From NCBI GenBank assembly GCA_034428455.1, contig DAOUHZ010000152.1, forward strand, positions 1 to 64,000: DNA of 64,000 nt. The letters are read 5' to 3'. The stretch comes from Bin87 sp034428455. Lineage in GTDB: Bacteria; Chloroflexota; Dehalococcoidia; Lucifugimonadales; UBA3495. The notes beneath the pieces are model-generated. The model ran no database searches, was not told the origin of the DNA, and saw only the letters and a program-made list of their open reading frames with translations. A program made the translations under genes and the position numbers. Below are positions 7,654 to 16,152 of this stretch, one piece after another (the first letter of the stretch is position 1; every line of letters starts with the position of its first letter).

Positions 7654-8013
7654 GTGACCACGCAGCAGTATCAAAAAGCCAGCGAACATTTCATGGCTCA
7701 GGCCAGGAAGGAGCTGACCGCCGGCGACTTGGCACAGGCTTCCGAAAAGGGCTGGGGGGCCGCCACCCAGATGCTCAAGGCCATCGCCAACCAGCGCGGC
7801 TGGGAGCACAGCCGCCATCGGCATTACCACAGAACGGCCAGCAGGCTGCGCGCCGAGACCGGTGACGGCGACATCCGCCGTTTTTTCAACTCGGCAAGCG
7901 AACTCCACGAGAATTTCTACGAAAACGACATGGAAGCCGCCCTGGTAGCCGAAAGCCTGGATGACGTGGAGGCCCTCCTGGACAAGCTCCGCCCCCTGCT
8001 GGCGCAAACGTAG
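7654..8013 (+). CDS. PaREP1/HEPN-like small helical protein
   Basis: A 119-aa all-helical protein resembling the PaREP1 family (HEPN clan, by recall). Shared features with the four tandem genes at 51.8-53.6 kb are the sequence AGDLAQASEKGWGAATQMLKAI, the loop RGWEHSRH (pattern RGWxHxxH) and ELHENFYEND near residue 90. It lacks the basic N-terminal tail of those paralogues. HEPN proteins are often RNases or RNA-binding toxins, but no activity can be assigned from sequence alone. The GTG start at 7654 has AGGAG at 7643-7647. It stands alone between the atypical region and the rpsL promoter. Confidence 0.75.
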   Translation: MTTQQYQKASEHFMAQARKELTAGDLAQASEKGWGAATQMLKAIANQRGWEHSRHRHYHRTASRLRAETGDGDIRRFFNSASELHENFYENDMEAALVAESLDDVEALLDKLRPLLAQT

Positions 8014-8030
8014 GGTTTGGTGACAAATGC

Positions 8031-8130
8031 CGTCATTCCGGTGAAAGCCGGAATCCGGTGAGCGTGAAATCCAACCAACGCTCCTATCGCAGAGGCTTTT
8101 CTAGGTTCCTGCTTTCGCAGGAACGACAGC
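8031..8130. repeat. Dispersed palindromic repeat, family 3, copy a
   Basis: CGTCATTCCGGTGAAAGCCG opens the element, and TTCCTGCTTTCGCAGGAACGAC closes it. Both ends are short hairpins and the whole resembles the common CGTCATTCC...GGAATGACG bacterial repeat. Related copies lie at 37787 and 62999. Confidence 0.7.
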
Positions 8131-8313
8131 GTGATTTTCAGATTGTCAACAGGCTCTGGCGCTCCTCCGAGGGGCGATTTCGTGAACGTCGGGTGTTCCT
8201 GAAGCCGCTGCGCGGCCTGGCGCTCAGTCCGAAACAGGCACCCGTCGGAGACGGTTCGCAGGTATGACGGGGTACTGTCGCGCGGTTTTGCTCACAGTTG
8301 AGCGTGTTTTCAG

Positions 8314-8343
8314 TTGACACAATCCGGGGACTGGCAGTAACAT
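8314..8343 (+). promoter_or_regulatory. Likely promoter of the rpsL-rpsG-fusA operon
   Basis: A perfect -35 TTGACA (8314-8319) and -10-like TAACAT (8338-8343) are separated by 18 bp, about 45 bp before the rpsL ATG. Apart from a repeat at 8031-8130, the 376-bp gap holds nothing else recognisable. Confidence 0.6.
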
Positions 8344-8389
8344 CTTTGGACGTTACGCCGGAAATCCAACCGGCAGCAAAGGAACTCTT

Positions 8390-8800
8390 ATGCCTACTGT
8401 CAATCAACTCGTGCGCAAGGGCCGCAAGCCGGTGCGTAAGAAGACCAAGGCGCCAGCCCTGCACTGGGTGCAGAACTCCCTGCGGAACCGCACGAAGTGG
8501 GGCCCCGGGTGCCCGCAGCGTCGCGGCGTGTGCATCCAGGTCCGCACCATGACCCCCAAGAAGCCCAACTCCGCGCTCCGCAAGATCTGTCGGGTACGGC
8601 TGACCAACGGCGTGGAAGTAACCGCTTACATCGGCGGCGAAGGCCACAACCTGCAAGAGCACTCGGTGGTCTTGATCCGCGGCGGCCGCGTCAAGGACCT
8701 GCCCGGCGTCCGCTACCACGTTGTACGCAGCAACCTGGACACTGAGGGCGTCGACGGACGCCGCCAGGGTCGCAGCAAGTATGGTACTCGTAAAAACTGA
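8390..8800 (+). CDS. rpsL: 30S ribosomal protein S12
   Basis: Decoding-centre protein of the small subunit, 136 aa. The conserved TPKKPNSALRK and RVKDLPGVRYH loops are intact with both Lys residues at which streptomycin-resistance changes occur in other bacteria, so this allele looks wild type. Compared with the E. coli protein (124 aa) there is an insertion of about a dozen residues after KAPAL (HWVQNSLRNRTKWGPG). It is the first gene of the translation superoperon, with a consensus -35 upstream. Confidence 0.98.
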   Translation: MPTVNQLVRKGRKPVRKKTKAPALHWVQNSLRNRTKWGPGCPQRRGVCIQVRTMTPKKPNSALRKICRVRLTNGVEVTAYIGGEGHNLQEHSVVLIRGGRVKDLPGVRYHVVRSNLDTEGVDGRRQGRSKYGTRKN

Positions 8801-8824
8801 CCGAGAACCGAACTGAGAAATAAA

Positions 8825-8862
8825 AGCCACCGTCACCCCCACCGCCGGGGGTGGCTCATTTT
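8825..8862 (+). terminator. Terminator-like stem-loop between rpsL and rpsG
   Basis: AGCCACC...CCCCC and GGGGGTGGCT can pair, and the stem is followed by CATTTTGG. Inside the operon it would act as a partial attenuator or mRNA-processing site rather than a full stop. Confidence 0.45.
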
Positions 8863-8883
8863 GGATTGCAAGGTACATTCATC

Positions 8884-9354
8884 ATGTCACGCAGACGTCG
8901 CGCCGAACCCAGGATCGTCAAACCCGATCCGCGTTACAACAACACCGAGTTGGCCAAGTTCATCAACCGGGTCATGCTCAAGGGCAAAAAGTCCACCGCC
9001 CAGCGGGTGGTCTACGACGCCCTGGACCTGGTGCGGACCGACATGAACCAGGACCCCATGGGCGTGTTCACCACGGCCCTGCGCAATGCCACCCCCCTGG
9101 TTGAGGTGCGGCCCCGCCGCGTGGGTGGCGCAACCTACCAGGTTCCGGTGGAACTCCGCACCAGCCGCAGCGAGGCGCTGGCCATGCGCTGGATCATTCG
9201 CGGCGCCCGCGCTCGCAACGGCATGCGCATGGCTCGCGGGCTCGCCAACGAGTTCATGGACGCCGCCCGCGGCGAAGGTTCCGCCGTCCGACGCAAGGAC
9301 GAGCTGCACCGCATGGCGGAGGCCAACCGCGCCTTCGTACATTACCGCCGCTAA
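8884..9354 (+). CDS. rpsG: 30S ribosomal protein S7
   Basis: Primary 16S rRNA-binding protein that nucleates the 30S head, 156 aa. The start at 8884 (MSRRRRAEPRIVKPDPRYNN) was chosen by family alignment over an upstream in-frame codon at 8851, which falls in the stem-loop region. The conserved segment VEVRPRRVGGATYQVPVEL and the C-terminal HRMAEANRAFVHYRR are present. Second gene of the str-type operon. Confidence 0.98.
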   Translation: MSRRRRAEPRIVKPDPRYNNTELAKFINRVMLKGKKSTAQRVVYDALDLVRTDMNQDPMGVFTTALRNATPLVEVRPRRVGGATYQVPVELRTSRSEALAMRWIIRGARARNGMRMARGLANEFMDAARGEGSAVRRKDELHRMAEANRAFVHYRR

Positions 9355-9368
9355 CCCCGTCATCCGTC

Positions 9369-9396
9369 GTAGGGGCGAATGGTAATTCGCCCCTAC
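9369..9396. repeat. GGGGCG palindrome, copy a (possible terminator)
   Basis: GTAGGGGCGAAT and ATTCGCCCCTAC form perfect 12-bp arms around GGTA, followed by CTTTCTG. Similar palindromes lie at 44823 and 60709. It fills most of the rpsG-fusA gap. Confidence 0.7.
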
Positions 9397-9437
9397 CTTT
9401 CTGTCTGCTATTCCCCCAACTCTCCCCAGGTACAGGT

Positions 9438-11519
9438 ATGACTGCCGTAACAACCAACGCCGATCTGATACGCAACATCGGCTTCATCGCCCACATCGAC
9501 GCCGGCAAGACCACGGTTACCGAGCGCGTGCTCTACCTCACCGGTCGCATTCGCAAGGTTGGCGGCGTGGATGAGGGCACCACGGCAATGGACTGGATGC
9601 CGCAGGAGAAGGAACGGGGCATCACCATCACCGCTGCCGCAACCACGGCCTACTGGCGCGACCACCAGGTCAACATCATCGACACCCCCGGCCACGTGGA
9701 CTTCACCGCCGAAGTCGAACGGAGCCTGCGCGTCCTCGACGGCGGCATCGTGGTGCTGGACGCCGTGGCCGGCGTGCAGCCCCAGTCGGAAACCGTGTGG
9801 CGCCAGGCCGACACCTACGACGTTCCCCGCATCTGCTTCGTCAACAAGATGGACCGGGTCGGCGCGTCCTACGAGCGCACCATCGAGTCCATCCGACGTC
9901 GGCTGAAAGGCAACCCCGTTGCCGTGCAAGTGCCCATCGGGGCCGAGGACGAATTTCGCGGCGTGGTCGATCTGATTGAAGGCCAGGCCATAATGTATTC
10001 CGATGGGCGCGATGATGTGGCCGATCCCCCCGAACTGATGCCGGTGCCGTCCGAATACGAGCAGGCCTACAATGATTACCGCCAGGAAATGGTTGAGAAG
10101 ATCGTCGAGACCGACGAGGCCCTGCTCATCAAGTACCTCGAGGGCGAGGACATCTGCGCCGACGACCTCCGTTCCGCCCTGCGCAACGCCACCATCAACC
10201 GCCAGCTGGTCCCGGTGCTGTGCGGCAGCGCCATGCGCGGAAAGGGCATTGACCCGCTGCTCGACGCCATCATCTGCTACCTGCCCTCGCCCCTGGACGT
10301 GCCGGCGGTGGAAGGCACCGTCCCCGGAACCGACACCATCGAGATCCGCGAGCCCCTGGACAGCGAACCCCTGTCGGCCCTGGCCTTCAAGGTCGTGGTC
10401 GACCCCTACGTGGGGCGGCTGGTCTTCCTGCGGATCTACTCCGGGTCGGTGGAAGCCGGCGCCGCCGTGCGCAACGTGACCCGGGGCAACCGGGAGCGCA
10501 TGGGCCGCCTGCTGCGGATGCACGCCAACCACCGCGAGGAACTGCCGGAGATCACTGCCGGCAATATCTGCGCCGCGGTGGGACTGAAGGACACCTTCAC
10601 CGGAGACACCATCTGCACTGACCACAAGCCGGTGATCCTCGAACCGCCTCACTTCCCTGAACCCGTGGTGTCGGTGGCCATCGAACCCGCCACCCGCGCC
10701 GACCAGGACAAGCTGGGCGAGGCCATGCGGAAGCTGTCCGAAGAAGACCCCACCTTCGTGGTGCGGTTCAACGACGAGACCGGCCAGACCGTGATATCCG
10801 GCATGGGCGAACTGCACCTCGAAGTCCTCGTCGACCGCATGCGGCGTGAGTTCGACGTCGAGGCCCGCGTCGGTCAGCCCCGGGTCGCTTACCGCGAAGC
10901 CATCACCAAGCCGGTTCGGATCGAAGGGCGCTTTGTCCGCCAGACCGGCGGCCACGGCCAGTACGGTCACGTCTGGCTGGAACTGGAACCCCAGGAACGC
11001 GGCAGCGGCACGGAGTTTGTCGACGGCATCACCGGCGGCGTCATCCCGCGAAACTACATCCCGGCCGTCGAAGCCGGCGTCAAGCAGGCTCTGGACAACG
11101 GCCCGTTGGCTGGCTATCCTCTGGTGGACTTGAAGGTCACGCTGGTAGACGGCAGCTACCACACGGTGGACTCGTCCGAAATGGCCTTCCGCTCCGCCGC
11201 CATGATGGCCATGCGGGACGGAACGCGCCGGGCGGCTCCGGTATTGCAGGAACCCTTCTTCGAGATGGAGATCGTGACGCCGGGCGAGTTTCTCAGCGAA
11301 GTGCTGAGCGACTTGGGAGGGCGCCGCGCCCAGATCCGCAGCATCGAAGGGCAGGACGACCTGCAGACCGTGAGCGCGATGATCCCCCTGGGGGAGACGT
11401 TCGCGTACACCACGGCGCTGCGGTCCCTGACCCGCGGGCGCGCCTCGTACACCATGGAGTTCCGGCACTACGAGCCGGTACCCGAGAGCATCGCCCGAAC
11501 CCTGGCCTACAGCCGGTAG
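9438..11519 (+). CDS. fusA: Elongation factor G
   Basis: Translocation GTPase, 693 aa, normal length. G motifs are AHIDAGKTT (G1), the switch segment ERGITITAA (G2), DTPGH (G3) and NKMD (G4). Domains II-V follow, with the domain IV segment GGHGQYGHVWLELEP. The large open frame on the opposite strand is a shadow. The spacer to rpsJ is only 51 nt and contains no tuf gene, which often sits here. Confidence 0.98.
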   Translation: MTAVTTNADLIRNIGFIAHIDAGKTTVTERVLYLTGRIRKVGGVDEGTTAMDWMPQEKERGITITAAATTAYWRDHQVNIIDTPGHVDFTAEVERSLRVLDGGIVVLDAVAGVQPQSETVWRQADTYDVPRICFVNKMDRVGASYERTIESIRRRLKGNPVAVQVPIGAEDEFRGVVDLIEGQAIMYSDGRDDVADPPELMPVPSEYEQAYNDYRQEMVEKIVETDEALLIKYLEGEDICADDLRSALRNATINRQLVPVLCGSAMRGKGIDPLLDAIICYLPSPLDVPAVEGTVPGTDTIEIREPLDSEPLSALAFKVVVDPYVGRLVFLRIYSGSVEAGAAVRNVTRGNRERMGRLLRMHANHREELPEITAGNICAAVGLKDTFTGDTICTDHKPVILEPPHFPEPVVSVAIEPATRADQDKLGEAMRKLSEEDPTFVVRFNDETGQTVISGMGELHLEVLVDRMRREFDVEARVGQPRVAYREAITKPVRIEGRFVRQTGGHGQYGHVWLELEPQERGSGTEFVDGITGGVIPRNYIPAVEAGVKQALDNGPLAGYPLVDLKVTLVDGSYHTVDSSEMAFRSAAMMAMRDGTRRAAPVLQEPFFEMEIVTPGEFLSEVLSDLGGRRAQIRSIEGQDDLQTVSAMIPLGETFAYTTALRSLTRGRASYTMEFRHYEPVPESIARTLAYSR

Positions 11520-11570
11520 CCAGGGACCTAACCAGCAGACAACACAACAGGAGCGTTATCGGATTAGATT

Positions 11571-11882
11571 ATGGTCGCAAGGCAACAGATGCGGATCATC
11601 CTCAAGGCGTTTGACCACAAGATGCTGGACCAGTCCAGCGCCCAGATCGTGGAAACCGCCGAACTGACCGGCGCCCGGGTGGCGGGCCCGGTGCCCCTGC
11701 CCACGCAGATCCGCCGGTTCTGCGTCATCCGGGGGCCCCACGTCGACAAGGATTCCCGTGAGCACTTCGAGATCCGAACGCACAAGCGGCTCCTGGACAT
11801 CATGGAACCCACCAGCAAGACCATCGACGCGCTGACCCGGCTCAACATGCCGGCGGGAGTGGACATTTCCATCAAGCTCTAA
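11571..11882 (+). CDS. rpsJ: 30S ribosomal protein S10
   Basis: Head protein of the 30S subunit (and NusE in antitermination complexes elsewhere), 103 aa. It contains RIILKAFDHKMLDQSS and the terminal TRLNMPAGVDISIKL. An in-frame TAG at 11565 forces the start to 11571 or to a second ATG at 11589; 11571 fits the family length. The AGGAG at about 11550 is further away than usual. Confidence 0.97.
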   Translation: MVARQQMRIILKAFDHKMLDQSSAQIVETAELTGARVAGPVPLPTQIRRFCVIRGPHVDKDSREHFEIRTHKRLLDIMEPTSKTIDALTRLNMPAGVDISIKL

Positions 11883-11961
11883 ATCCGCCGAACCCGTAAC
11901 CGGCAAGGCCCGGAATGACGGGTGCGGCGGGTAAAACGGAGCTCAGACGGGACAATCAGGC

Positions 11962-11990
11962 TTGAAAGAATAGTTATCCCGTCGTAAAAT
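11962..11990 (+). promoter_or_regulatory. Internal promoter upstream of rplC
   Basis: TTGAAA (11962-11967) and TAAAAT (11985-11990) are separated by exactly 17 bp in the 212-bp rpsJ-rplC gap. The transcript leader would carry a hairpin near 12005-12031 (GGCGGCTGGC/GCCACCGCC), a plausible site for feedback control. Sequence-only evidence. Confidence 0.6.
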
Positions 11991-12094
11991 TGCATTTCCG
12001 GTTGGCGGCTGGCATAAAGCCACCGCCGCCATTTTATCTAGCGAATTCCATTCACCGGCCACCACTCGCAGGCCCACACTCACAGGCAAAGAAA

Positions 12095-12730
12095 ATGCTC
12101 AAGGCGTTCCTCGGCAAAAAGATCGGCATGACCCAGGTGTTCAACGACGCCGGGCAGGTCGTGCCCGTAACCGTCATCGAGGCCGGCCCCTGTGCCGTCA
12201 CCCAGATCCGCACCGCGGAGAAAGACGGCTACGAATCGGTCCAGCTGGGGTTCGGACGGGTCCGCCGGCCCACCAAGCCCGAGGCCGGCCACCTGCGCGG
12301 CAGCCAGATCGGCCGCCGCCTGGAGGAGGTGCGCGCCGACGACACCGGCGAGTACGAAGTCGGCCAGCTGGTCTCGGTGGACATCTTTGAACCCGGCGAA
12401 ATCGTCGACGTTATCGGCAAGTCCAAGGGCAAAGGGTTCGCCGGAACCATGAAACGTCACGGCTTCGGCGGCGGCCCCCGCACCCACGGCCAGTCGGACC
12501 GAGCTCGCGCTCCGGGTTCCATCGGTGGCGGCACCACGCCGGGCAAGGTCTTCAAGGGACTGAAGATGTCCGGCCACATGGGCAACCGCAGGGTGACCGC
12601 CAAGGGATTGGAAGTCATCCGCGTGGACGCCGAGCGGAACTTGCTGATGGTCAAGGGTGGCATCCCCGGCGCCCCCAACAGCCCGGTAACGATTCGAAAA
12701 ACAGGCAAGAGCAGGGCGCAAGCTAGCTAG
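12095..12730 (+). CDS. rplC: 50S ribosomal protein L3
   Basis: Early-assembling 23S rRNA-binding protein near the peptidyl-transferase centre, 211 aa. The start at 12095 (MLKAFLGKKIGMTQVFND) was chosen over an in-frame ATG at 11990 because the latter overlaps the -10 box and family members begin here. The central extension with FGGGPRTHGQSDRARAPGS is conserved. Confidence 0.97.
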   Translation: MLKAFLGKKIGMTQVFNDAGQVVPVTVIEAGPCAVTQIRTAEKDGYESVQLGFGRVRRPTKPEAGHLRGSQIGRRLEEVRADDTGEYEVGQLVSVDIFEPGEIVDVIGKSKGKGFAGTMKRHGFGGGPRTHGQSDRARAPGSIGGGTTPGKVFKGLKMSGHMGNRRVTAKGLEVIRVDAERNLLMVKGGIPGAPNSPVTIRKTGKSRAQAS

Positions 12731-12782
12731 GTGGCCTGGATCCCGCTGCTGACAGCCCATATCGCCAAGGAACCGATCCGAA

Positions 12783-13448
12783 ATGGAACTCCCCGTACTG
12801 AACACCGGCGGCAGCGCCGTCGACACCATCGAGGTGGACGAGGCCGTATTTGACGTGCCCATGAACCAGACCCTGGTCCACCAGGCGATGGTCATCTACC
12901 AGCTCAACCAGCGACAGGGCACTCACTCAACACGCACCCGCGCCGAAGTGTCGGGCGGCGGACGCAAGCCCTGGATACAGAAGCACACCGGCCGCGCCCG
13001 CCAGGGCAGCATCCGCTCCCCGCAATGGCGACACGGCGGTATTGCCTTTGGCCCGAAACCCCGTGACTACCGAAAAGCCCTGCCTCGCGCCATGCGTCGC
13101 AAGGCTTTGCAGTGTGTCCTCTCCGAGAAAATCCGCGGTGGTCGCCTAATCTGCGTCGACTCCCTGGACAGCCTCGACGGGAAGACCAAGTCCATGAAGC
13201 AAGTGCTGGAGAACCTGAACATCTCCGGTTCGGTGCTCGTGGTCACCGAAGAGGCTCAGCAGAACGTCGCGCGAGCCGGCGGCAACCTGAAGCAGGTGTG
13301 GACCCTCCCCTCGGACCTGGTGAACGCCAACGACGTCCTCAAGCGCCAGACCATCCTGATCACCGTGGGCGGCATCCAGCGCATCGCGGAACTTTGCCAG
13401 TCTCCCCGGCACCGGGCCCGCCGGGCGGCAAGCGAGGTGGCGGAATAA
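12783..13448 (+). CDS. rplD: 50S ribosomal protein L4
   Basis: Exit-tunnel protein, and autoregulator of the S10 operon in enterobacteria; 221 aa. The tunnel loop AEVSGGGRKPWIQKHTGRAR and the flanking RSPQWRHGG are intact. It overlaps rplW by 1 nt, indicating translational coupling. Confidence 0.98.
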   Translation: MELPVLNTGGSAVDTIEVDEAVFDVPMNQTLVHQAMVIYQLNQRQGTHSTRTRAEVSGGGRKPWIQKHTGRARQGSIRSPQWRHGGIAFGPKPRDYRKALPRAMRRKALQCVLSEKIRGGRLICVDSLDSLDGKTKSMKQVLENLNISGSVLVVTEEAQQNVARAGGNLKQVWTLPSDLVNANDVLKRQTILITVGGIQRIAELCQSPRHRARRAASEVAE

Positions 13449-13732
13449 TGCACATCAGCGAAGTCCTCCTGCGCCCCACCATCACCGAAAAGAGCACCCT
13501 GTTGCAGGAAGAGGGGCAGTACACCTTCGAGATCGCGCCCCGCGCCAACAAGACTCTGGTCAAGCAGGCGGTGGAGGAAAACTTCAACGTCACGGTCATC
13601 AGCGTCAACATCACGCGCAACCGCGGCAAGCGCAAGCGTTACGGCCCCCGTTTCAAGAAACAACCCGATACCAAAAAGGCCGTGGTCACGCTACAGGTCG
13701 GCGACCGCATCGACCTGATCGAGGGCCTGTAA
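13448..13732 (+). CDS. rplW: 50S ribosomal protein L23
   Basis: Protein at the tunnel exit that docks trigger factor, SRP and SecYEG; 94 aa. The start ATG at 13448 overlaps the last base of rplD. The segments LLRPTITEKST and RFKKQPDTKKAVVTLQ are typical. The open frame extends further upstream through rplD, but that part is spurious. Confidence 0.97.
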   Translation: MHISEVLLRPTITEKSTLLQEEGQYTFEIAPRANKTLVKQAVEENFNVTVISVNITRNRGKRKRYGPRFKKQPDTKKAVVTLQVGDRIDLIEGL

Positions 13733-13768
13733 CCAACCCGCCGAGCGTCGGCATCGAGAGCTGAAACC

Positions 13769-14605
13769 ATGCCCCTGAAGAATCTTCGACCCATAACCCC
13801 CGGCACACGCAACGCGGTGCGTCCCTCCTTCGAGGAGATCACCACCAAGAAGCCGGAAAAGTCCCTGCTGGAACCGTTGCAGAAGCGCGGCGGCCGGAAC
13901 AACAAGGGCCGCATCACCGCGTACCACCGCGGCGGCGGCTCCCGGCGCATGTACCGGCGCATCGACTTCAAGCGGCGCAAGGACGGCGTGCCGGCCACCG
14001 TGAAGACCATCGAGTACGACCCGAACCGGACGACCCGCATCGCGCTGCTGCACTACGCCGACGGCGAGAAGTCGTACATCCTGGCGCCGGTGAACCTGTC
14101 CGTGGGAGACAAGGTGCAGTCCGGCCCCGACGCCGAAATCAGCCCCGGCAACACCCTGCCGCTGCGCAACATCCCCACCGGAACCGTGGTGCACAACCTC
14201 GAGCTGACCCCCGGACGGGGCGGTCAGTTGGTTCGCGGCGCCGGCACCGGCGCGCAGGTGCTGTCCCGCGAGGGCGATTACGTGCTGATCCGGCTGCCTT
14301 CGGGCGAAATGCGCCGGATCCTGCTCAACTGCCGGGCCAGCGTCGGCCAGCTCTCCAATCCCGACCACAAGAACGAAAGCCTGGGCAAGGCCGGCGCCAA
14401 GCGCCACCTGGGACGGCGCCCCCACGTGCGCGGCGTCGCCAAGAACCCGGTGGACCACCCGCACGGCGGCGGCGAGGGCCGCTCCCCCATCGGGATGCCC
14501 GGCCCCAAGTCGCCCTGGGGAAAGCCCACCCTGGGCCACAAGACCCGCAACAAAAAGAAGACCTCCAGCCGCTTCATCGTCCGCGGACGCCGCTGGCGGA
14601 GGTAG
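13769..14605 (+). CDS. rplB: 50S ribosomal protein L2
   Basis: Core peptidyl-transferase-centre protein, 278 aa. The C-terminal loop NPVDHPHGGGEG holds the conserved His implicated in peptidyl-transferase function. The N-terminal RGGRNNKGRITAYHRGGG is also typical. Full length. Confidence 0.98.
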   Translation: MPLKNLRPITPGTRNAVRPSFEEITTKKPEKSLLEPLQKRGGRNNKGRITAYHRGGGSRRMYRRIDFKRRKDGVPATVKTIEYDPNRTTRIALLHYADGEKSYILAPVNLSVGDKVQSGPDAEISPGNTLPLRNIPTGTVVHNLELTPGRGGQLVRGAGTGAQVLSREGDYVLIRLPSGEMRRILLNCRASVGQLSNPDHKNESLGKAGAKRHLGRRPHVRGVAKNPVDHPHGGGEGRSPIGMPGPKSPWGKPTLGHKTRNKKKTSSRFIVRGRRWRR

Positions 14606-14655
14606 GAACTCAACCCTCGCGCCGCCCCGCGGCCCGACAGGCAGCGTTTGTCATC

Positions 14656-14940
14656 ATGTCAAGGTCAATCAAAAAGGGACCGTACGTCCACCCCAAACTG
14701 CTCAAGAAGGTCAACCGGATTCGCGAATCCGGCGAGGCCACCGTCATCCGCACCTGGTCGAGAGACTCGATGATCATGCCCGAAATGGTCGGGCTGAACT
14801 TCGGCGTCCACGACGGCCGGCGCCACGTCCCGGTGTTCGTCACCGAGAACATGGTGGGCCACCGCCTGGGCGAGTTTGCCCCGACGCGGACCTATCGCGG
14901 CCACGTCGCCCGGTCGGAACGCTCCAGCAGGGTGAGGTGA
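14656..14940 (+). CDS. rpsS: 30S ribosomal protein S19
   Basis: Head protein contacting S13 and the A-site finger, 94 aa. It begins MSRSIKKGPYVHPKLL and contains VGHRLGEFAPTRTYRGH. The stop is 4 nt before the rplV ATG. Confidence 0.98.
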   Translation: MSRSIKKGPYVHPKLLKKVNRIRESGEATVIRTWSRDSMIMPEMVGLNFGVHDGRRHVPVFVTENMVGHRLGEFAPTRTYRGHVARSERSSRVR

Positions 14941-14944
14941 CGAT

Positions 14945-15289
14945 ATGCCAGCCGTGCGAGCAATGGCCAAGGGGGTGGGCGCCTCGCCCAAGCGTCTCAA
15001 GCCTATCATGGACGCCGTCCGCGGCATGACCGTCAACGACGCCCTCGACCACCTGAGCCTGATGCAGTCGCCGTGGGCGCGGTCTGTGGCCAAGGTGGTC
15101 CAGTCGGCGGCATCCAACGCCGAGAACAACGAGTTCATGAACCGCAACGAGCTGCGCATCACGCGCATTTCGGCAGACCAGGCGCGACCGCTGAAGCGAT
15201 TCCGCCCCCGCGCCAGAGGCCGGATTGGACGGGTTACCCGCCGCTCCAGCCACATCATCATCGAAGTGGACGAGATAGAGGAGCGCTAA
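14945..15289 (+). CDS. rplV: 50S ribosomal protein L22
   Basis: Exit-tunnel protein, 114 aa. It contains the SPKRLKPIMDAVRGMTVNDA core and the C-terminal beta-hairpin tip (RPLKRFRPRARGRIGRV) where macrolide-resistance changes arise in other species. No change is obvious here. Tightly spaced between rpsS and rpsC (3-nt gap). Confidence 0.97.
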   Translation: MPAVRAMAKGVGASPKRLKPIMDAVRGMTVNDALDHLSLMQSPWARSVAKVVQSAASNAENNEFMNRNELRITRISADQARPLKRFRPRARGRIGRVTRRSSHIIIEVDEIEER

Positions 15290-15292
15290 CTT

Positions 15293-16030
15293 ATGGGACA
15301 CAAAACCCATCCCTTCGGCTTCCGGCTGGGCATCATCAAGGACTGGCGGACCCACTGGTACGCCAACAACGGCGCCCAGTACCGCGCCGGCGTGCAGCAG
15401 GACCTCTCCCTGCGCCGCACCATCCATGACGAGTACCGCGCCTTCTCCGATGCCGGCATCGCCAAGATCGAGATCGACCGCACGGCCCAGGAAACCATTG
15501 TCAACATCCACTCGGCCCGGCCCGGCATCCTGATCGGTCGCGACGGCGACCGCGTCAAGGGTCTCCGCGCCCGGCTGGAGGACATGACCTCCGGGATGCT
15601 GCGACTGAACATCATCGAGATCGAGCAGCCGGAAATGGACCCGTACCTTGTGGGCCGCAACATCGCCGACCAGCTGAGCCGCCGCGTGGCCTACCGCCGC
15701 GCCATGCGCCAGGCCGCCCTGCGCACCATGCAGGCCGGCGCCGAGGGCATCAAGATCATCACCAAGGGCCGGATCTCCGGCGCGGAAATCGCCCGCACCG
15801 AAAAGCTGATGATGGGCCAGGTTCCGCTGCACACGCTGCGCGCCGACATCGATTACGCCCTGGCCGAAGCCCACACCGCCATGGGTCGCATCGGCATCAA
15901 GGTCTGGATCTACAAGGGCCAGATCATGCCGCCGGCCGCCGAGGAAGACGGCGAGCTGGACAGCATCGAGTTCCGCGTCACCAGCCAGGACACCGAAGCC
16001 GAACTCCAGGCCGCCGAGTTCGAGAACTAG
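15293..16030 (+). CDS. rpsC: 30S ribosomal protein S3
   Basis: mRNA-entry protein with helicase role, 245 aa. It has an N-terminal type II KH domain with the GxxG loop as GRDG (RPGILIGRDGDRVKG) and a C-terminal S3 domain ending GRIGIKVWIYKG. An acidic tail of about 30 residues follows. Full length. Confidence 0.98.
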   Translation: MGHKTHPFGFRLGIIKDWRTHWYANNGAQYRAGVQQDLSLRRTIHDEYRAFSDAGIAKIEIDRTAQETIVNIHSARPGILIGRDGDRVKGLRARLEDMTSGMLRLNIIEIEQPEMDPYLVGRNIADQLSRRVAYRRAMRQAALRTMQAGAEGIKIITKGRISGAEIARTEKLMMGQVPLHTLRADIDYALAEAHTAMGRIGIKVWIYKGQIMPPAAEEDGELDSIEFRVTSQDTEAELQAAEFEN

Positions 16031-16036
16031 CTATTT

Positions 16037-16127
16037 GTCAGAATCAGGATTTACAAGATTTCAGGATTTTCGGGATTGAGTTCCCTAATCCTGCCGATCC
16101 TATGATCCTGTAAAGCCTGATTCTGAC
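16037..16127. repeat. Dispersed hairpin repeat, family 1, copy a
   Basis: The element starts GTCAGAATCAGGATTTACA and ends with its approximate reverse complement GCCTGATTCTGAC. The interior is rich in AGGATT/AATCCT half-sites, so the 91-bp element can fold into one long stem. It fills the rpsC-rplP gap. Other full copies are at 19995, 39647 and 44869. Confidence 0.88.
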
Positions 16128-16152
16128 GAAACTGATTACGGAGATTACCACC

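Noticed and set aside
9408..11468. 686-codon open frame antisense to fusA
   Set aside because: GC-rich third positions create long shadow frames. The product is His/Gly/Val-rich with no domain, and fusA on the other strand is unambiguous.
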